The notes: generated by a model not told the origin, from the letters alone. Shown: positions 1 through 9,566, numbered from the stretch's first letter. The stretch is DNA of 64,000 nucleotides from DYJK01 sp040755055 (GCA_040755055.1 JBFMBS010000021.1:15603-79602); one strand, 5' to 3'. Numbers and translations are program-made.

Positions 1-2
1 GT

Positions 3-419
3 CCCATTTTTGAGGGGAGGATTAGAAAAGCCTATGATCTTTATAAGAAAGGAATTATTGATAAAATAGTATTAACCGGTGGAAATGCCCCGGGTGAAAT
101 AACAGAAGCTGAAGCAGCAGAAAAGTTACTGTTAAGTTTAAGCGTTCATAAAAATAAAATGATTATTGAAAATCAAACACAACAGACAAACGAGCAAATT
201 AAATACATTAAGTTTGATCCCACGATTACACAGTCGGGTAAGCCGGTATTAATTATTTCAGATAATTTCCATTTAACACGTGTGTTACAAATATGTAAAT
301 TCTTTGATGTAAAAGCTGAAGGAATATCTTCCGGTCATACACTGACTTTTGAAAAAACCATATTCTACAGAACACGCGAAAGTGTTGCCCTCCTTTTGTT
401 TTGGTTATTTGGAATATAA
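3..419 (+). CDS. YdcF/SanA-family (DUF218) protein, partial
   Basis: The reading frame is open from the left window edge, so the true start and N-terminus lie outside. The visible 138 residues fit the YdcF/ElyC/SanA (DUF218) core. There is a hydrophobic strand ending in LTGG at about residues 22-27, an acidic helix rich in E-A, an ENQTQQTNEQ stretch where the family has its S-x-N-T-x-E-N motif, and ISDNFHLTRVL at about residues 85-95, which matches the family's F-H-x-x-R signature. Members are envelope-associated proteins linked to cell-wall or exopolysaccharide steps, mostly with unproven chemistry. The family call is fairly safe; the substrate is unknown. Confidence 0.72.
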   Translation, partial: PIFEGRIRKAYDLYKKGIIDKIVLTGGNAPGEITEAEAAEKLLLSLSVHKNKMIIENQTQQTNEQIKYIKFDPTITQSGKPVLIISDNFHLTRVLQICKFFDVKAEGISSGHTLTFEKTIFYRTRESVALLLFWLFGI

Positions 420-637
420 TAATGGGGGATTGACTAGAAAAGGTTTAGGGTAAGTGGTTATTTTAGATAGAGACTCAGAAAAATTATAATGGAATTAATA
501 AGTCCTACAACAAAACGAATAGAATTTACAAAACGTTATTAAAGCGTATTAATATTTCATTAATTTCATATAGTGATGTTTATTTTTAAATAATAGAGTA
601 GTAGATTTTCGTATAAATTATTGAGTTCTTCGACAAA

Positions 638-1108
638 ATGAATAAAAAATCCAACAGAAGAATATTGAGGGAAAAGGCATTACAAGTTCTTTATGCTTAC
701 GAACTGAATGGCGAGGGATTAACCAATCTTACAGAAGGAATACTATCCGATCTAACCTCACAGACCGAAATTGAATTTGCAAAACAAATAATTAATCAGT
801 GTGTTGCAAACACTAAAATGCTTGATCAAAAGATTCAAGAGAAGGTTGCTAATTGGGAGATGGAACGGATTGCATTAATAGATCGTATTCTTTTAAGAAT
901 TGGCATTACTGAAATTGTTTTTTTCCCTGATATACCGCCCAAGGTCACAATAAACGAAGTGATCGAGATTGCAAAAGACTATTCTACTTCCAACAGCAAC
1001 AAATTCATCAACGGTATTCTTGATGCGGTTTTATCCGATCTAAAAAAATCCGGGTCATTAAAAAAATCCGGACGAGGTCTTATTGAACAATCCGTTACAA
1101 AAAAATAA
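638..1108 (+). CDS. nusB: Transcription antitermination factor NusB
   Basis: A 156-residue protein with the all-helical NusB fold. It opens RRILREKALQVLYAYEL, the NusB arginine-rich first helix, and ends with the typical block PPKVTINEVIEIAKDYSTSNSNKFINGILDAVL. NusB binds boxA RNA with S10 (NusE) and supports antitermination at rRNA operons. The length is normal plus a short lysine-rich tail. The 3' end overlaps the start of the following permease gene by 26 bases, so the two are probably cotranscribed. The 218 bases upstream hold no gene that I can see. Confidence 0.95.
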   Translation: MNKKSNRRILREKALQVLYAYELNGEGLTNLTEGILSDLTSQTEIEFAKQIINQCVANTKMLDQKIQEKVANWEMERIALIDRILLRIGITEIVFFPDIPPKVTINEVIEIAKDYSTSNSNKFINGILDAVLSDLKKSGSLKKSGRGLIEQSVTKK

Positions 1109-2405
1109 TCATAGATTCGTTGATAAAGAAAAGTCCAGGATTTTTATTTGGACTTTATTCGATTTTGCCAACACCTCGTATTCAATTGTAGTCGTAACTT
1201 TTCTTTTTGCAGTTTATTTCAAGCAGACTGTTGTCGAAGGAAAACCTATCGGTGATTTTTATTGGAGTATAGGCACAAGTATCTCAATGCTTGTAACTGC
1301 GATTATTTCACCTATACTTGGTGCAATTGCCGATTATTCAGCCGGCAAAAAAAGATTCTTATTGTTCTTTACTCTTTTGTGTATCGTATCAACAGCGTTT
1401 CTCTTTTTTATCGGTAAGGGTGATATAACAACTGCATTAATTTTATTTATAACTGCGAACATCGGTTTTGAAGCCGGTCTGGTTTTTTATGATTCGTTCT
1501 TGCCTGAAATTACCTCTCCTAAAAATTACGGCAGAGTCAGCGGATATGGTTTTGCTATGGGCTATGTTGGTTCTCTTGTTACACTTGCCATTGCTCTTCC
1601 TTTTATCCAGAAACAAATGATTAAAGAAACTTTCCCGATGGCAGCATTAATATTTTTAGTATTTGCGTTACCTCTTTTTCTTTTTATACGCGATAATAGA
1701 AAAGTGAGTGATGAAAAAAGAAATTATTTGAAGATCGGTTTTGAGAGGGTAGCAAATACACTTACCCATCTTAAAAGTTATAAAAACTTAGCTATGTTTT
1801 TGCTCGCTTATTTCTTTTTTATTGAAGGTGTTAATACTGTAATCTATTTCTCGGGTAATTACGCAAGTACCACACTAAATTTTTCAATGGAAGAATTGAT
1901 AATATTCTTTATTATCGTTCAAACGACTGCAATAATCGGTTCTGTTATTTTTGGAATAGTAGCCGATTCATACGGACAAAAAAAATCATTAGTGCTGTCA
2001 CTAATTATCTGGTTGGTTACTATTCTGATAGCATTTTTTTCAAGCGATCCGACAAATTTTATTATGAGCTGGCTATCTTCAAAGTTAAATTATAATGCCG
2101 CACAACTTTCCCGATACAGCTTTTATTTGGTTGGACTTTTAGCCGGCAGCGTGATGGGTGCAACGCAATCAACAAGCAGAAGTATGATGTCTAAGTTAAC
2201 CCCATTCGACCGGAAGACAGAATTTTTTGGTTTTTATTCTTTCTTCGGCAAAAGTTCGGCTATCCTTGGTCCTTTAGTTTTTGGCTACGTTAGTTATTTA
2301 ACCTCCGATCAAAGAGTGGCTATACTTACAATAGGTGCATTCTTTTTGGTTGGACTCTTTATACTAAGATATGTTCAGGATCCAAAATCGACAGTTAGTA
2401 ATTGA
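1083..2405 (+). CDS. MFS permease, UMF1 (Atg22-like) family
   Basis: A 440-residue protein with about 12 hydrophobic helices. WTLFDFANTSYSIVVVTFLF near residue 24 is the signature of the UMF1/Atg22-like branch of the major facilitator superfamily. A cytoplasmic loop after helix 2 carries GAIADYSAGKKR, the MFS G-x-x-x-D-x-x-G-x-R/K motif. The only usable start is a TTG at 1083 inside nusB; no in-frame ATG lies near the first helix. Bacterial members are presumed solute exporters or permeases with unknown substrates. The gene runs tail to tail with the M50-like gene, overlapping it by 11 bases. Confidence 0.85.
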   Translation: MNNPLQKNNHRFVDKEKSRIFIWTLFDFANTSYSIVVVTFLFAVYFKQTVVEGKPIGDFYWSIGTSISMLVTAIISPILGAIADYSAGKKRFLLFFTLLCIVSTAFLFFIGKGDITTALILFITANIGFEAGLVFYDSFLPEITSPKNYGRVSGYGFAMGYVGSLVTLAIALPFIQKQMIKETFPMAALIFLVFALPLFLFIRDNRKVSDEKRNYLKIGFERVANTLTHLKSYKNLAMFLLAYFFFIEGVNTVIYFSGNYASTTLNFSMEELIIFFIIVQTTAIIGSVIFGIVADSYGQKKSLVLSLIIWLVTILIAFFSSDPTNFIMSWLSSKLNYNAAQLSRYSFYLVGLLAGSVMGATQSTSRSMMSKLTPFDRKTEFFGFYSFFGKSSAILGPLVFGYVSYLTSDQRVAILTIGAFFLVGLFILRYVQDPKSTVSN

Positions 2406-3078
2406 TCCCTTTTTTTAATCCTTGTCTTATTAAAAATGCAATTCCTATTAATGAAATTACCAGCCATATAAGTGCTATCAAATAAGAATTAATCCCGGTT
2501 AGATTTTCAATTATTACAGCATCGGAAGTTATCACTGATTCTGATAGCAGATCCTCCTTAATATCAACTATTACATAAATACAACTTATTAACCCGATAG
2601 ATTTGACAAGGTAATTGAAAACTAATTTAGGTAAAAAATAATTTACAAGAGTTAATATAGCTATCAATAATATCGAGACCAGGATAAAAGTCGTATTAGC
2701 GGAAGTATTAACTAAGAAAATAAAAAGTATGAGTGCGGTGGATAGTAAAATCCATTTGCCGAGTTTGTAATTGTAAGCAGAATAAAATATTGCGGACCCA
2801 AACAAGAAACTCCCAAGATAACCGGAAGAAGCAATAAAAATTTGATCACCCCCACCGCTTATACATACACCTCCCAGGTTTAAGCCGATGTCAAGAGATT
2901 CCACTGTGCCACCAGATAGGATAGCAGCAATACCATGACTAATTTCATGCAACGTAACGACAAATAGTTTGATTGGGTATATAAGAAATGTTTCCCAGAA
3001 TAATATCGTTATGATAATTATTGTTGCAAGCGAGATTAACTCTAAATACTGTTTCTTTTTTTTATCGAGTCGTTTCAT
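2395..3078 (-). CDS. M50B-like membrane metallopeptidase
   Basis: A 227-residue integral membrane protein with about six hydrophobic segments. TLHEISHG at residues 42-49 supplies the HExxH zinc motif inside a membrane segment, as in the M50B-like family (PF13398). Downstream, SSGYLGSFLFG occupies the place of the second conserved block. Classical site-2 proteases carry an N-x-x-P-x-x-x-L-D third-ligand motif, which I cannot find here, so the peptidase activity is uncertain. It stands alone, convergent with the permease gene and upstream of the tRNA cluster. Function unknown. Confidence 0.7.
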   Translation of the reverse strand: MKRLDKKKKQYLELISLATIIIITILFWETFLIYPIKLFVVTLHEISHGIAAILSGGTVESLDIGLNLGGVCISGGGDQIFIASSGYLGSFLFGSAIFYSAYNYKLGKWILLSTALILFIFLVNTSANTTFILVSILLIAILTLVNYFLPKLVFNYLVKSIGLISCIYVIVDIKEDLLSESVITSDAVIIENLTGINSYLIALIWLVISLIGIAFLIRQGLKKGINY

Positions 3079-3147
3079 AAAAAATTTTTTTGTAAAGATA
3101 AATAAAATGGTTGAAATAGATAAAGAGCATTAATATGTTTGTAGTAT

Positions 3148-3220
3148 GCGGGCGTAACTCAGTTGGTAGAGTGGTAGCTTCCCAAGCTGCAAGTCGCGGG
3201 TCCGAGTCCCGTCGCCCGCT
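3148..3220 (+). tRNA. tRNA-Gly(CCC)
   Basis: A full cloverleaf: acceptor GCGGGCG pairs with CGCCCGC, D-stem ACTC/GAGT, anticodon stem GTAGC/GCTGC with loop TTCCCAA (anticodon CCC), and T-loop TCCGAGT closed by GCGGG/CCCGT. Discriminator T; no CCA encoded. Confidence 0.95.
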
Positions 3221-3301
3221 CTTAAGGAATTTTGTTTTAGTTTGGAAAATTGGTTTAAAAATTCTATAATTGGTGCGCAAAATTTGAAATTCTTTTAACC
3301 T

Positions 3302-3487
3302 GGGAGCTTAGCTCAGGTGCTTGTTCCGTTTTCGGGAGTTCAGGAAACCGAACTAACTCTCTTAGCAATTGATTCTTTTACATAATTTAATTTTGGGAGC
3401 TTAGCTCAGGTGCTTGTCCCGTTTTCGGGAGTTCAGGAAACCGAACTAACTCTTTTAGCAATTGATTCTTTTACATAATTTAATTTT
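3302..3487 (+). repeat. Two 93-bp tandem units derived from tRNA-Val
   Basis: Units start at 3302 and 3395, and the intact tRNA-Val starts one period later at 3488, so the spacing is exactly 93 in both steps. Each unit begins with the first 15 bases of tRNA-Val (GGGAGCTTAGCTCAG, acceptor plus D-stem). It then leaves the tRNA sequence inside the D-loop with a hairpin (TCCCG, TTTT, CGGGA in the second unit), GTTCAG shared with the tRNA D-loop, and a second small hairpin (AGTTC/GAACT). The anticodon, variable and T arms are absent. The two units differ at only a few positions. They are not functional tRNAs. Confidence 0.85.
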
Positions 3488-3562
3488 GGGAGCTTAGCTC
3501 AGCTGGTTCAGAGCATCTGCCTTACAAGCAGAGGGTCATTGGTTCGAATCCATTAGCTCCCA
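3488..3562 (+). tRNA. tRNA-Val(TAC)
   Basis: Acceptor GGGAGCT/AGCTCCC, D-stem GCTC/GAGC, anticodon stem TCTGC/GCAGA with loop CTTACAA (anticodon TAC), T-stem ATTGG/CCATT around TTCGAAT. Discriminator A; no CCA encoded. It is the last unit of the 93-bp tandem array that begins at 3302. Confidence 0.96.
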
Positions 3563-3567
3563 CAAAA

Positions 3568-3605
3568 AATGCCTCGATACATAACAGTATCGGGGCATTA
3601 TTGTT
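3568..3605 (+). terminator. Rho-independent terminator after tRNA-Val
   Basis: A 13-base stem AATGCCTCGATAC / GTATCGGGGCATT (one G-T pair) with loop ATAACA, followed by a T-rich run, six bases after the tRNA-Val 3' end. Confidence 0.8.
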
Positions 3606-3796
3606 TTACTTGCTAAAATTCCAAGAAAAGACATAAGAACATTATTCGTTTTCCCCAATTATAATTTTTACCCCTTATTATTTGTTTTATTCGATTTTAG
3701 ATAATTACAGAGCTATTTTGTGCGCAATCAAACAATACTTGTTTTGAATTTTATTTTGGTTTACTTTAAAATTAGGTATTGAAAGAATATCCATAA

Positions 3797-6700
3797 ATGA
3801 AAAGAACTTTAAAAGAAAAATTTAATATAAATTCTTTCACCGGTTTATTCGATCAACTTTCACTACCGTTAGCCATAACAGATGAAAAATTTTACCTGAT
3901 TTATTGCAACAAGCAATTCTGCAAAAGTTTGTCCTCACCAAAGAAAAAATTATTAACCGGACAGCTATTAGACATTATTGATAATAGCGGAGCGAAAATT
4001 AATGTTAAATCTATCCGGCAAAGTATTAGAAAGAGCAAGTATTGGAACGGTTACCTAAGTTATAAAAAGGGTAAACTTGTTGCTGATATTAACCTTGCGA
4101 TCAGTTTATTAACCTACGATAAACAATCAAAAGCAAATTATTATTTGGTCACCTTTATCAATAAAGATAGTTATAGTACCAATAAGATAAATATTGAATA
4201 TCACTTTAAGGATATATTTAATCATCTTTCTATTGGTTTGTATAAAACAACACCGGGTGGCAAAGTTATAAGCGCTAATCCGGCATTAGTAAAAATGCTC
4301 GGTTTTAAATCATTTGCCGCTTTATCAAAAAGAAATCTCAATAAAAAAGGATTTCATAAAAATTATTCACGAAAGAAGTTCCTTAAAGAAATAGAGAAAA
4401 AAGGGGAAGTGAATAATTATGAATCAGCGTGGTTAAGGATGGATGGTTCTTTGGGCTATGTAAGAGAATATGCCAAAGCAATAAAAAATGAAAATGGAAA
4501 AACATTGTATTATGAAGGAATTATAGAGGATATTACTGAGAAAAAATTATCCGAAAAATATTTGATACAAAGTGAAGAAAGTTACCGGGGTTTATTTAAC
4601 TCCGTAGCTGAAGCAATCTATATCCAAGATAAGCAAGGAAGATTTCTTGATGTCAATGATGGCGCAGTAGAGATGTATGGTTACAAACGCAACGAATTTA
4701 TCGGTAGAACGCCTGAATTTCTATCCGCACCCGGCAAAAATGATCTCAAGAAATTAGCTGTATCTATTAAAAATGCTTTTAAAGGGATAAACCAAGAATT
4801 TGAATTTTGGGGCAAAAAGAAAAGTGGGGAAGTATTTCCGAAGAATGTGAGATTATTCAAAGGAAAGTATTACGGAATGGATGTTATTATTGCCCTTGCA
4901 AAAGATATAACAATGCAGCAACTATCCCAAGAAGCACTAAAGGCTAGCGAAGAATCTTACAAAGCACTCATCGAGACATCCCCCGATCCAATTTATGTGC
5001 TAAAAGATAAAAGATTGCAATTAGTTAATTCCGCGTGGCTAAAATTGTTTGGATATAAGAAGGAAGAGGTGATAAACAAAAATTTTGATGTGATGCAAAT
5101 AGTTGCACCCCAAAGCATACCATTTATTAAAAGTAGGTATGCTATGAAGGATCATAACAAAGTCAGGTCTTCCAGATATGAATTTCAGGCGATTACTAAA
5201 AAAGGTAAAATATTAGATATAGAAGCAAATGTTTCAAAAATTGTTTGGAAAGGTGAAACGGTCTATCAGGGCGTTTATAGAGATATAACCGATACCAAAA
5301 AAACCTATATACAGCTTCGAAGCAAAGATCAATTATTAGAAGGTGTTGCTAAACTTGCTGTTACACTTGTAACGGGTACTGATCTTGAAAAGAGTATTCA
5401 TGATGCTCTGGCTATATTAGGTATTTCTACGAATGTAAGTAGAGTTTATATTTTTGAAAATCACTTTGATAGTTCCGAAAAGCAGATGTTAATGAGTCAA
5501 AGATACGAATGGACAAACGGTAAAGTTTCAGTGGAAATTGATAACCCGGAGCTGCAAAACATTTCCTACAAAGAAGTATTCCCCGGTTGGTATGAAATAC
5601 TTTCGAGCGGAAAGGTTATAAAAAGTTTTGTTAAAGATTTTCCTGAAAACATTCGACTTTTGATGGAATCCCAGGATATAGTATCGTTATTGCTTGTACC
5701 GATCTTCGTCCAGGGGAATTATTGGGGCTTCATCGGGTTTGATGATTGCGAAACTGAAAGGGATTGGAGCGAGGCAGAGATTTCAACGCTATATGTAGCC
5801 GGTAATACAATAGGTAATGTTATTGCAAGAAGAATAATCGAAGAAGAATTAAGAGAAAGTGAAGAACGGTATCGTCTGCTTGTTAATTTATCACCCGATG
5901 CAATCGGTGTTTATTCTGAAAATAAAATAATTTTTGTGAATGATGCTGCAGTAAAATTACTAGGCGGCAAATCAGAAAAAGATATTCTCGGACATTCCCC
6001 GATGCAGTTTGTGCATCCTGATTCTAAAGAGTTAGTGCTTGATCGTGTAAAACGTATGATGAACGGCGAATTTGTCCCGGTAGTTGAAGAAAAATTCATT
6101 CAGTTAAACGGGAATGTGATAGATGTTGAAGTTGCGGCGATGCCGCTTTTATATAACAATAAAAAATCAATCCAGTTAATAATAAGAGATATATCGCAGC
6201 GAAAACAGAGTGAAGAAGCTTTAAGGTTGAGTGAAAAGAAATACAGAAATATCTTTGAAAATGTTCAAGACATTTTCTATCAAGCCGATATAAATGGTTT
6301 GATAACCGAGGTGAGCCCTTCGGTACAGAGGTATATTGATAGCTCTCCTGATGAATTGATCGGCAAATCGATTACAGAATTTTATTATGATCCCGAAGAA
6401 AGAAATAAACTGATGCAGTTGTTAAGAGAAAAAGGGGAAGTAGTTGATTATGAAGTACGTTTAAAAACTAAATCCGGTAAGATAATTTACACGTCGGTTA
6501 ATTCACGTTTAATAAAAAATGAAAAAGGAGAGATGGTAGGTGTAGAAGGAACCTTGCGTGATGTAACCGAAAGAAGAAACGCCTTAGAGCAGATTAAAAA
6601 ATTATCACTTGCTATAGAAGAAAGTCCCTCATCTGTGGTTATTACAAACCCGGAAGGAATTATTGAGTATGTGAATCCAAAGTTTACGGAAGTATCGGGT

Positions 6701-7696
6701 TATCCGCCAGATGAGGTAAAGGGTAAGAAAACAAATCTTCAAAAATCAGGTTACATGTCAGAAAGTTTTTATGCCGAATTGTGGAAGACGATTTTAAGCG
6801 GTAAAATCTGGTATGGTGAGTTCTTAAACAAAAAGAAAAATGGGGAGTTGTTTTGGGAATCGGCTTCAATTTCTCCTATTAAGGATTCAAATGGACGAAT
6901 AACTAATTTTGTTTCAGTGAAACAAGATATTACCGAAAAGAAAAAACAAGAAGAAGAAAGAGAGAATAATAGAAAAGAATTAATTATAGCCAAAGAGAAA
7001 GCGGAAACAGCTAATAAACTTAAATCTGAATTCCTGGCGCAAATGTCACACGAAATAAGATCGCCCTTGAATGTAATTTTGAATTTTTCAAACCTTATCA
7101 AAGAAGAATTGACTTCTACGAAGGATGAAAATCTAAGCCATTATTTTACAAGTTTAGATAATGCCGGTAAAAGAATTATACGCACAGTTGATATGATCCT
7201 GAATATGTCCGAGCTCCAAACCGGAACATATGAATTGCAGAAAGTACCTATAGTTTTATATAAGAAAATTCTTGAGCCTTTGTACAGAGAATATAAAAAT
7301 GAAGCTGTATCTAAAGGGCTTGAGCTGCGGCTGACAAAAAAATCGGATAATGATGAAATTTTTGGCGATGAATACAGTATTAGCCAAATATTTGCTAACC
7401 TGATCGATAATGCAATAAAATATACCAACAGCGGCTTTGTAGAAATAGAGTTGGGCGGCTGTAACCAAAACATTATTGTTAGTGTCATTGATACCGGGAT
7501 AGGAATTACCAAAGAATATATTCCCTACATATTTGATCCATTTAGCCAGGAAGACCGCGGCTATACAAGAAAATTTGATGGCAACGGATTGGGGCTTGCT
7601 TTAATAAAGAAATATTGTGAACTCAATGATGCAATAATCGATGTTGAGAGTGAGAAAGGTAAAGGGACAAAAATGAGTGTAATATTCCGTCAATAA
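3797..7696 (+). CDS. Multi-PAS/GAF sensor histidine kinase
   Basis: A 1299-residue protein with no membrane segments, hence probably cytosolic. PAS-like modules lie near residues 15-125 (weak), 135-250, 260-375 and 388-500; a GAF module near 515-678; further PAS modules near 687-801, 812-926 and 931-1048, most closed by a D-I-T/S-x-x-K/R PAC motif. A coiled linker leads to HisKA with the phospho-acceptor in SHEIRSP at about residue 1084, then HATPase_c with DNAIKY near 1204, DTGIGI near 1232 and GNGLGLAL near 1261. There is no receiver domain and no adjacent regulator gene, so the partner is unknown. The stack suggests several small-molecule or redox inputs. Confidence 0.92.
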   Translation: MKRTLKEKFNINSFTGLFDQLSLPLAITDEKFYLIYCNKQFCKSLSSPKKKLLTGQLLDIIDNSGAKINVKSIRQSIRKSKYWNGYLSYKKGKLVADINLAISLLTYDKQSKANYYLVTFINKDSYSTNKINIEYHFKDIFNHLSIGLYKTTPGGKVISANPALVKMLGFKSFAALSKRNLNKKGFHKNYSRKKFLKEIEKKGEVNNYESAWLRMDGSLGYVREYAKAIKNENGKTLYYEGIIEDITEKKLSEKYLIQSEESYRGLFNSVAEAIYIQDKQGRFLDVNDGAVEMYGYKRNEFIGRTPEFLSAPGKNDLKKLAVSIKNAFKGINQEFEFWGKKKSGEVFPKNVRLFKGKYYGMDVIIALAKDITMQQLSQEALKASEESYKALIETSPDPIYVLKDKRLQLVNSAWLKLFGYKKEEVINKNFDVMQIVAPQSIPFIKSRYAMKDHNKVRSSRYEFQAITKKGKILDIEANVSKIVWKGETVYQGVYRDITDTKKTYIQLRSKDQLLEGVAKLAVTLVTGTDLEKSIHDALAILGISTNVSRVYIFENHFDSSEKQMLMSQRYEWTNGKVSVEIDNPELQNISYKEVFPGWYEILSSGKVIKSFVKDFPENIRLLMESQDIVSLLLVPIFVQGNYWGFIGFDDCETERDWSEAEISTLYVAGNTIGNVIARRIIEEELRESEERYRLLVNLSPDAIGVYSENKIIFVNDAAVKLLGGKSEKDILGHSPMQFVHPDSKELVLDRVKRMMNGEFVPVVEEKFIQLNGNVIDVEVAAMPLLYNNKKSIQLIIRDISQRKQSEEALRLSEKKYRNIFENVQDIFYQADINGLITEVSPSVQRYIDSSPDELIGKSITEFYYDPEERNKLMQLLREKGEVVDYEVRLKTKSGKIIYTSVNSRLIKNEKGEMVGVEGTLRDVTERRNALEQIKKLSLAIEESPSSVVITNPEGIIEYVNPKFTEVSGYPPDEVKGKKTNLQKSGYMSESFYAELWKTILSGKIWYGEFLNKKKNGELFWESASISPIKDSNGRITNFVSVKQDITEKKKQEEERENNRKELIIAKEKAETANKLKSEFLAQMSHEIRSPLNVILNFSNLIKEELTSTKDENLSHYFTSLDNAGKRIIRTVDMILNMSELQTGTYELQKVPIVLYKKILEPLYREYKNEAVSKGLELRLTKKSDNDEIFGDEYSISQIFANLIDNAIKYTNSGFVEIELGGCNQNIIVSVIDTGIGITKEYIPYIFDPFSQEDRGYTRKFDGNGLGLALIKKYCELNDAIIDVESEKGKGTKMSVIFRQ

Positions 7697-7747
7697 TTTT
7701 TTTATAATTCCAATTCAAATTTCAGAATTATTTACTTAGATAAAAAT

Positions 7748-8929
7748 ATGTTCAGGCTAACCCGAATTTTAATCATAATTGTTGCAAGTGCTACAACAAT
7801 ATATTCACAAAACGGTGTCTCCAAAAGTTATTACCCCGATGGTACACTCCGTTCCCAAGTATCGTATGTAAATTCTGTTTTGGATGGCTCGTCTTTGTTC
7901 TATTATCCAAACGGTAATTTGAAATCGGAAAAATATTATAGCAACGGGATATTGAACGGGACAATTAAAGAATATTACGAAAATGGTCTTGTTAAAGAAG
8001 AGAACATAATTAAAAACGGTGTTAAAGATGGTGCTCAAAGAGTCTATCATGAAAATGGTGCTCTGAAGGAATTGATTATTTTCGAAAAAGGATCATTTGT
8101 TAGCAAACAAACATTTGAATATGATCCCTTATTTTCACCATCAGCTAAACTATATCAAGCCGGTAATAGACAGCAGCAACTGCTTAAAGAAAAAAATATA
8201 GAGTTAATTTGTGATGTTGAAATATGTCCCATACCAATAGGAGGATTGCAAGCTATTCAAGATCAATTGGTTTACCCGGAACATGCCTTGCTCTACGGAA
8301 TGGAAGGAACTGTGACACTAATTGCGTTGATAAATGAAAAAGGTGAAGTTAAAGAAACGGAGGTTATAAAAGGAATTGGCCTCGGTTGTGATGAAGCAGC
8401 ACAAGAAGCAGTTAAAAAAACTCTTTTTATTCCGGGGCAAGATAAAGGAAAAACTGTTGCTGCTAAACTTACAATCAATGTTGAGTTTAAAATGTTTGAG
8501 AAGCCCGGTAAATTAGAAAAAGATTTGGCGACCCAGACTCCGGTACCGGCAGCACCTACTGTTGAGAAGAAGGAAACGGAATCTAAGCCGGAAGAAACAA
8601 TCAAGACAAATATTATTTATAATATTGCTTCAATAAGATGTGATTACGAAGAATGCGCATACCCGGTTTACGGTATAAAAAGCATTAATAAGAATTTTGA
8701 GGTTCCTTCTATTGCCAAAAGGTTAAAGCTGAACGGCGAAATTATCATTGAAGCAAATGTTGATAAATTCGGGATAGTGACTAATACAAAAGTTATAAAA
8801 GGAATTGGATACGGATGCGATGAAGCGTTGCAATCGGCTCTGCTTAAAACTAAATTTACTCCATCCAGGCAGAAAGGAGAAAGCATCGATTCTGTAATAA
8901 AAGTTTTTTACCAGTTTAATTATTTGTAA
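7748..8929 (+). CDS. Secreted MORN-repeat protein with two TonB C-terminal domains
   Basis: 393 residues. An N-terminal hydrophobic signal (about 1-20) is followed by three or four MORN-variant repeats of the type Y-Y-P-D/N-G-x-L-K-S-E up to about residue 115. Two TonB_C-like domains follow, near residues 165-255 and 310-393. Both contain the same turn V-I-K-G-I-G-x-G-C-D-E-A, so they look like an internal duplication, joined by a Pro/Glu-rich linker. Canonical TonB has one such domain plus an N-terminal membrane anchor. Here the protein is probably exported and may bind envelope partners rather than transduce energy. No exbB/exbD is nearby. Confidence 0.78.
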   Translation: MFRLTRILIIIVASATTIYSQNGVSKSYYPDGTLRSQVSYVNSVLDGSSLFYYPNGNLKSEKYYSNGILNGTIKEYYENGLVKEENIIKNGVKDGAQRVYHENGALKELIIFEKGSFVSKQTFEYDPLFSPSAKLYQAGNRQQQLLKEKNIELICDVEICPIPIGGLQAIQDQLVYPEHALLYGMEGTVTLIALINEKGEVKETEVIKGIGLGCDEAAQEAVKKTLFIPGQDKGKTVAAKLTINVEFKMFEKPGKLEKDLATQTPVPAAPTVEKKETESKPEETIKTNIIYNIASIRCDYEECAYPVYGIKSINKNFEVPSIAKRLKLNGEIIIEANVDKFGIVTNTKVIKGIGYGCDEALQSALLKTKFTPSRQKGESIDSVIKVFYQFNYL

Positions 8930-9566
8930 AAATATTCTCGCTGATTAAAAACAAAATTTCTTTTTCTAATTCTTCACCTTTGTTATTAGCATACCATTTG
9001 TGAAGCAAAGTCATAAATTCATTTTTCTCTTTACCTTCTTTTTTCGCATTCATTACTAAATCGCCAGCAGATTTTGGACGTGGACCCCATTGGAATAACT
9101 CGTTTCCATCCTCATCAAATGCTACTAATTTAGGTATGCTTCTCAATTTACCTTCGGTTAAGTATTCATCCATTATATCGGGATTATCATCACGTAGAAC
9201 AACACGCAAATCAATATTGGAATTTAATTTGGCAATCTCAGCAATGTAAGGCAAATTTTGTGCGGAATCACCGCACCAATGTTCTGAGATTACCATCCAT
9301 ATTTGTGGTACATCAATTTGCTGAATTGTTTTGACTAATTCGTTGCTTGGTTCGTAGGTCTTATGAATTCTTAAGCTTCTTTGGTAGTTTAATTTTATGT
9401 TGTTGAATTTTTCTATTGCTTCTTTTGTTTGATAGCCATTCTCACTTTGGTTTAGATAGTGATTGAATTGATTAAAATAGGTTTGATAAGTCATCCCATT
9501 CTGGATTCTTTTATCAGCAAAAAATTTTTTCACATTTTCTCCGCTCATTTGTACTATTTGATGCAA
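8916..9566 (-). CDS. Thioredoxin-fold protein with WCGDS active site
   Basis: 216 residues. The thioredoxin fold is indicated by WMVISEHWCGDSAQNLPYI near residues 112-130 and a cis-proline strand RSIPKLVAFDEDGNELFQWGPRP. This resembles the Thioredoxin_9-type cytosolic family. The usual C-x-x-C is C-G-D-S, so only one redox cysteine remains; that favours a monothiol, peroxide- or glutathione-linked role over classical disulfide exchange (inference). There is no signal peptide. It converges on the MORN/TonB-C gene with a 14-base overlap. Confidence 0.75.
   Translation of the reverse strand: MHQIVQMSGENVKKFFADKRIQNGMTYQTYFNQFNHYLNQSENGYQTKEAIEKFNNIKLNYQRSLRIHKTYEPSNELVKTIQQIDVPQIWMVISEHWCGDSAQNLPYIAEIAKLNSNIDLRVVLRDDNPDIMDEYLTEGKLRSIPKLVAFDEDGNELFQWGPRPKSAGDLVMNAKKEGKEKNEFMTLLHKWYANNKGEELEKEILFLISENIFTNN

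Noticed and set aside
3062..3280. 72-codon open frame on the minus strand
   Set aside because: It runs straight through tRNA-Gly and its flanks; no ribosome site or family resemblance.
3302..3487. Two additional tRNA-Val genes
   Set aside because: Only the acceptor and D-stem are present; there is no anticodon or T arm.
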